7,429 nucleotides of DNA from contig JAOQAA010000160.1 of NCBI GenBank assembly GCA_025963815.1, positions 1-7,429 on the forward strand. Direction: 5' to 3'. Below, one piece after another: positions 5,891-7,429 of the stretch (position 1 is its first letter; each line of letters begins with the position of its first letter). Source of the DNA: Capsulimonas sp. GTDB taxonomy: Bacteria > Armatimonadota > Armatimonadia > Armatimonadales > Capsulimonadaceae. The position numbers and the translations under genes were made by a program. The notes under the pieces are model-generated. The model saw nothing but the letters and a program-made list of their open reading frames with translations. It was not told the DNA's origin and did no database searches.

Positions 5891-6412
5891 TTAGTACGCG
5901 GAAACCCCGCGTCGCTCCAGCTGGCCGATCATCAGCCGGCACCAGAGCAGCGGAAAGAAGCCGGCGACGCCGAAGGCGCAGTCGATCAGCCGCCAATAAA
6001 ACGGTATTCCTCGCAGGGGGCCAAATACGAGGGCGTAGGGAATCACGAGCACGCAGATGATCATGCCGAAGGTGATGACCCAGACATTGCGGACCGGCTC
6101 GCGCCAGGGCCCGAGGAATGCGATGGCGATGGCGAAGTGGCCGAAGGCGAGCCAGTCCGTGCCGTAGAACAGAAACGGCATGCGCGCGTCCACCGTATGC
6201 AGCGCCGCGCGCACGGTGAGCAGCCAGGCGTCCAGGCCCGTATAGTGGCGCGGATCGGCGGTGGCGGGCAGGCCTATCCACTGTGTCAGCATGTCCAGCT
6301 CATCGGCAAGGGGAATTGCGGTCGCGCCGCTGACTACCAGGCCGAGGATAAACAGCGAGAGCACAAACCGAATACGCGCGTACAGCCGGCGAATACTTTT
6401 GGAGTTGTTCAT
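5891..6412 (-). CDS. Conserved four-helix membrane protein of unknown function
   Basis: This is a 173-residue integral membrane protein with four predicted helices at about 15-35, 85-102, 110-132 and 140-162. The N-terminus is basic (KSIRRLYARIR) and so probably cytoplasmic. Between helices 1 and 2 is a roughly 50-residue soluble loop containing DARMPFLFYGTDWLAFGH. Motifs such as GPWREPVRNVWVI and RGIPFYWRLIDCAFG look like those of a hypothetical-protein family I have seen in several environmental phyla. I know no function or domain name for it. No catalytic or metal site is evident. Ribosome-site support is poor (AGAGCG about 8 nt before the ATG). The response regulator lies 113 bp downstream with its own promoter-like sequence, so a functional link is uncertain. 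Confidence 0.85.
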   Translation of the reverse strand: MNNSKSIRRLYARIRFVLSLFILGLVVSGATAIPLADELDMLTQWIGLPATADPRHYTGLDAWLLTVRAALHTVDARMPFLFYGTDWLAFGHFAIAIAFLGPWREPVRNVWVITFGMIICVLVIPYALVFGPLRGIPFYWRLIDCAFGVAGFFPLLWCRLMIGQLERRGVSAY

Positions 6413-6430
6413 AGGTGGCGCTCTTGTGCT

Positions 6431-6459
6431 AGTTTAGCATGAAACGCTCGAGGCGGCAA
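6431..6459 (-). promoter_or_regulatory. Weak candidate promoter of the four-helix membrane protein
   Basis: On the minus strand TTGCCG (6459-6454), a 17-bp spacer and TAAACT (6436-6431) each match four of six consensus positions. The implied leader is only about 12-15 nt. The element lies directly downstream of the hairpin that follows the acidic-protein gene, which supports independent transcription. Confidence 0.3.
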
Positions 6460-6467
6460 GCATGGAA

Positions 6468-6496
6468 TTGCGGCCGCCTCCCGGAAGCGGCCGCAA
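6468..6496 (-). terminator. Perfect-stem hairpin after the acidic-protein gene
   Basis: TTGCGGCCGC and GCGGCCGCAA are perfect 10-bp inverted arms around a nine-base loop, beginning eight bases after the stop codon of the gene at 6504-6806. The very GC-rich stem and its position fit an intrinsic terminator. On the minus strand it is followed by AATT rather than a U-tract, so termination may be partial or factor-assisted. It separates this gene from the four-helix membrane-protein gene. Confidence 0.6.
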
Positions 6497-6503
6497 GGGG
6501 CGT

Positions 6504-6806
6504 TTAAGAGGTGTGTGTGCGTGTCGAGCCGTCCGAACCGCCGTCACCGACACCGCCCGGTTCAGGACCGTCGTCCGTCTCCGGCGCGTCCGACGCATCG
6601 AGACTGTTGTTCGTGTTTTCGTCGGGATCGAGTGTGTCGGAGGGTGTGATTGTATGCATCTCCGGGGCGGCTTCCAGCGCCTCCGCGCCAGGGCTTGGCC
6701 CAACCTGGCCCCCGGACGGCGGCGGGGCCGGCTGCTGCGCGTCGGTCGAAACCGGATTCTCGGCGGCCAATCGGTTGACGATTTCTTCTTTGATATCTTG
6801 AGCCAT
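6504..6806 (-). CDS. Small acidic Pro/Gly/Asp-rich protein, probably disordered
   Basis: This is a 100-residue protein starting at an ATG preceded by an AAAGGGA ribosome site at good spacing. Residues 1-17 (MAQDIKEEIVNRLAAEN) could form a short amphipathic helix. The rest is low complexity: Pro/Ala/Gly-rich to about residue 50, then rich in Asp, Glu, Ser, Thr and Gly, with almost no aromatic residues. It has no signal peptide or membrane segment. The minus-strand reading is preferred over an overlapping plus-strand frame because of its ribosome site, its natural N-terminus and the hairpin just after its stop. It is divergent from the DUF5335-like gene, with 203 bp between their starts. I recognise no family. 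It could be a disordered stress or envelope-associated protein, but nothing in the sequence fixes a role. Confidence 0.65.
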   Translation of the reverse strand: MAQDIKEEIVNRLAAENPVSTDAQQPAPPPSGGQVGPSPGAEALEAAPEMHTITPSDTLDPDENTNNSLDASDAPETDDGPEPGGVGDGGSDGSTRTHTS

Positions 6807-7009
6807 TATATTCCCTTTCTCGTATCGGAATGCCGTTGTCTCGGTGTCATCATTCCCCCGGACGATGCGATCGAAAACCGTGTGAGCTGAGAATCGAGCG
6901 TGAGTGAAAAATTGTTGAAAGATTTTCCGTGGGATTGGGTAAACGTGGATTGCGGCCGGCGGTTCTGCAAAGCCGGGCCGTCCAGATTACGGATATCGGA
7001 GAAACATCA

Positions 7010-7429
7010 ATGAGCCTGAACGTCAATTCTTCCAGTGATTACGAGAGTGTCGATGAGAGCGACGACGAGGAAGAGGAGGGGGCTTCCGTGATGGAGGCGC
7101 AGGAGGTTCCCGCGCATCAGTGGACGGAATTCTTCACCGAGTTCAGCCAGCGCTATTCCGGACAGGCGGTGACGGTGGAAGTGGGCTCGTCCTACGGCGA
7201 CCCGAACGCGGAAGAAGCGGAGATGATCGCGCAGGGTCTGACCCTGACCGGCGTGTCGGTGGATTTCAAGGATGGGGAAGAGGGGACGATTCAGATTTTC
7301 CTGGGCGATGATACGGAAGACCATATCGTCCACGTCGTGACGGAGCCGACTTACGTGTGGCGCTATCAGGACAGCGATGGCGACGATTCGGTTTTGGAGA
7401 TTGAAGCGGCGGATGGTCCCGCGACCCTG
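7010..7429 (+). CDS. DUF5335-like protein with acidic N-terminal extension (partial, C-terminus off right edge)
   Basis: The frame is open for 140 codons from an ATG with GGAGA about 9 nt upstream to the window edge. Residues 1-32 are very acidic and Ser-rich (SDDEEEE core), probably disordered. From about residue 36 the pattern resembles DUF5335 proteins as I remember them: HQWTEFFTEFSQRYSGQAVTVEV, then a GLTLTGVSVDFKDGE segment, an IQIFLGDDTEDHIVHVV stretch, PTYVWRYQ, and LEIEAADGPATL at the edge. Members of that family usually end shortly after such a DG..TLL motif, so only a few codons are probably missing. They are small soluble proteins of unknown function. It is divergently transcribed from the acidic-protein gene. 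I found only weak promoter-like sequence (TTGAAA with a poor -10, near 6916-6945) upstream. The family call is from memory of the pattern, not a search. Confidence 0.78.
   Translation, partial: MSLNVNSSSDYESVDESDDEEEEGASVMEAQEVPAHQWTEFFTEFSQRYSGQAVTVEVGSSYGDPNAEEAEMIAQGLTLTGVSVDFKDGEEGTIQIFLGDDTEDHIVHVVTEPTYVWRYQDSDGDDSVLEIEAADGPATL

Noticed and set aside
5817..6281. A 154-codon minus-strand frame overlapping the four-helix membrane protein
   Set aside because: It is Arg/His/Leu-rich and out of frame with the gene at 5891-6412, whose helices and conserved-looking motifs are clear.
6511..6801. A 96-codon plus-strand frame opposite the acidic-protein gene
   Set aside because: It has no convincing ribosome site, and the minus-strand frame has a good one plus a hairpin after its stop. 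Both are low complexity, so some doubt remains.

Overview
This is a GC-rich bacterial window carrying eight complete genes and two genes cut by its edges. Every gene is on the minus strand except the last, which is on the plus strand. Shine-Dalgarno-like sites precede most starts. A LacI-type regulator beside a secreted GH16 glucanase with FN3 and CBM6 modules suggests a free-living polysaccharide degrader. Armatimonadota such as Capsulimonas would fit, but no marker gene proves this and it remains an inference.

Positions 1-2202 hold four tandem paralogous small membrane proteins, transcribed leftward and separated by 29, 27 and 28 bp. Each carries a long ladder of glycines spaced four residues apart (an extended glycine zipper). 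The middle two share an identical 15-residue Cys-containing N-terminus. The last, which runs off the left edge, starts at TTG and has a zinc-ribbon-like CxxC...CxxC module in front of the membrane part. A palindrome (AGTGAAC-GT-GTTCACT) sits at the likely transcription start of this cluster. I recognise no named family for these proteins, and they are the best candidate in the window for an undescribed system.

Positions 2203-4943 form a sugar-use locus. It comprises a promoter with a perfect 10+1+10 palindrome just downstream of its -10 box, a secreted GH16 beta-glucanase, and 39 bp later a LacI-family regulator. The natural reading is an autoregulated glucanase-repressor unit. The regulator might also act on the membrane-protein cluster that follows.

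Positions 4944-6412 hold a three-tier hairpin, an OmpR/PhoB-type response regulator with an atypical receiver and no adjacent kinase, and a conserved four-helix membrane protein of unknown function.

Positions 6413-7429 hold a perfect-stem hairpin, a small acidic Pro/Gly-rich disordered protein, and a divergent DUF5335-like gene with an acidic N-terminal extension that is cut by the right edge. I found no tRNA, rRNA, CRISPR array, insertion sequence or transposase.
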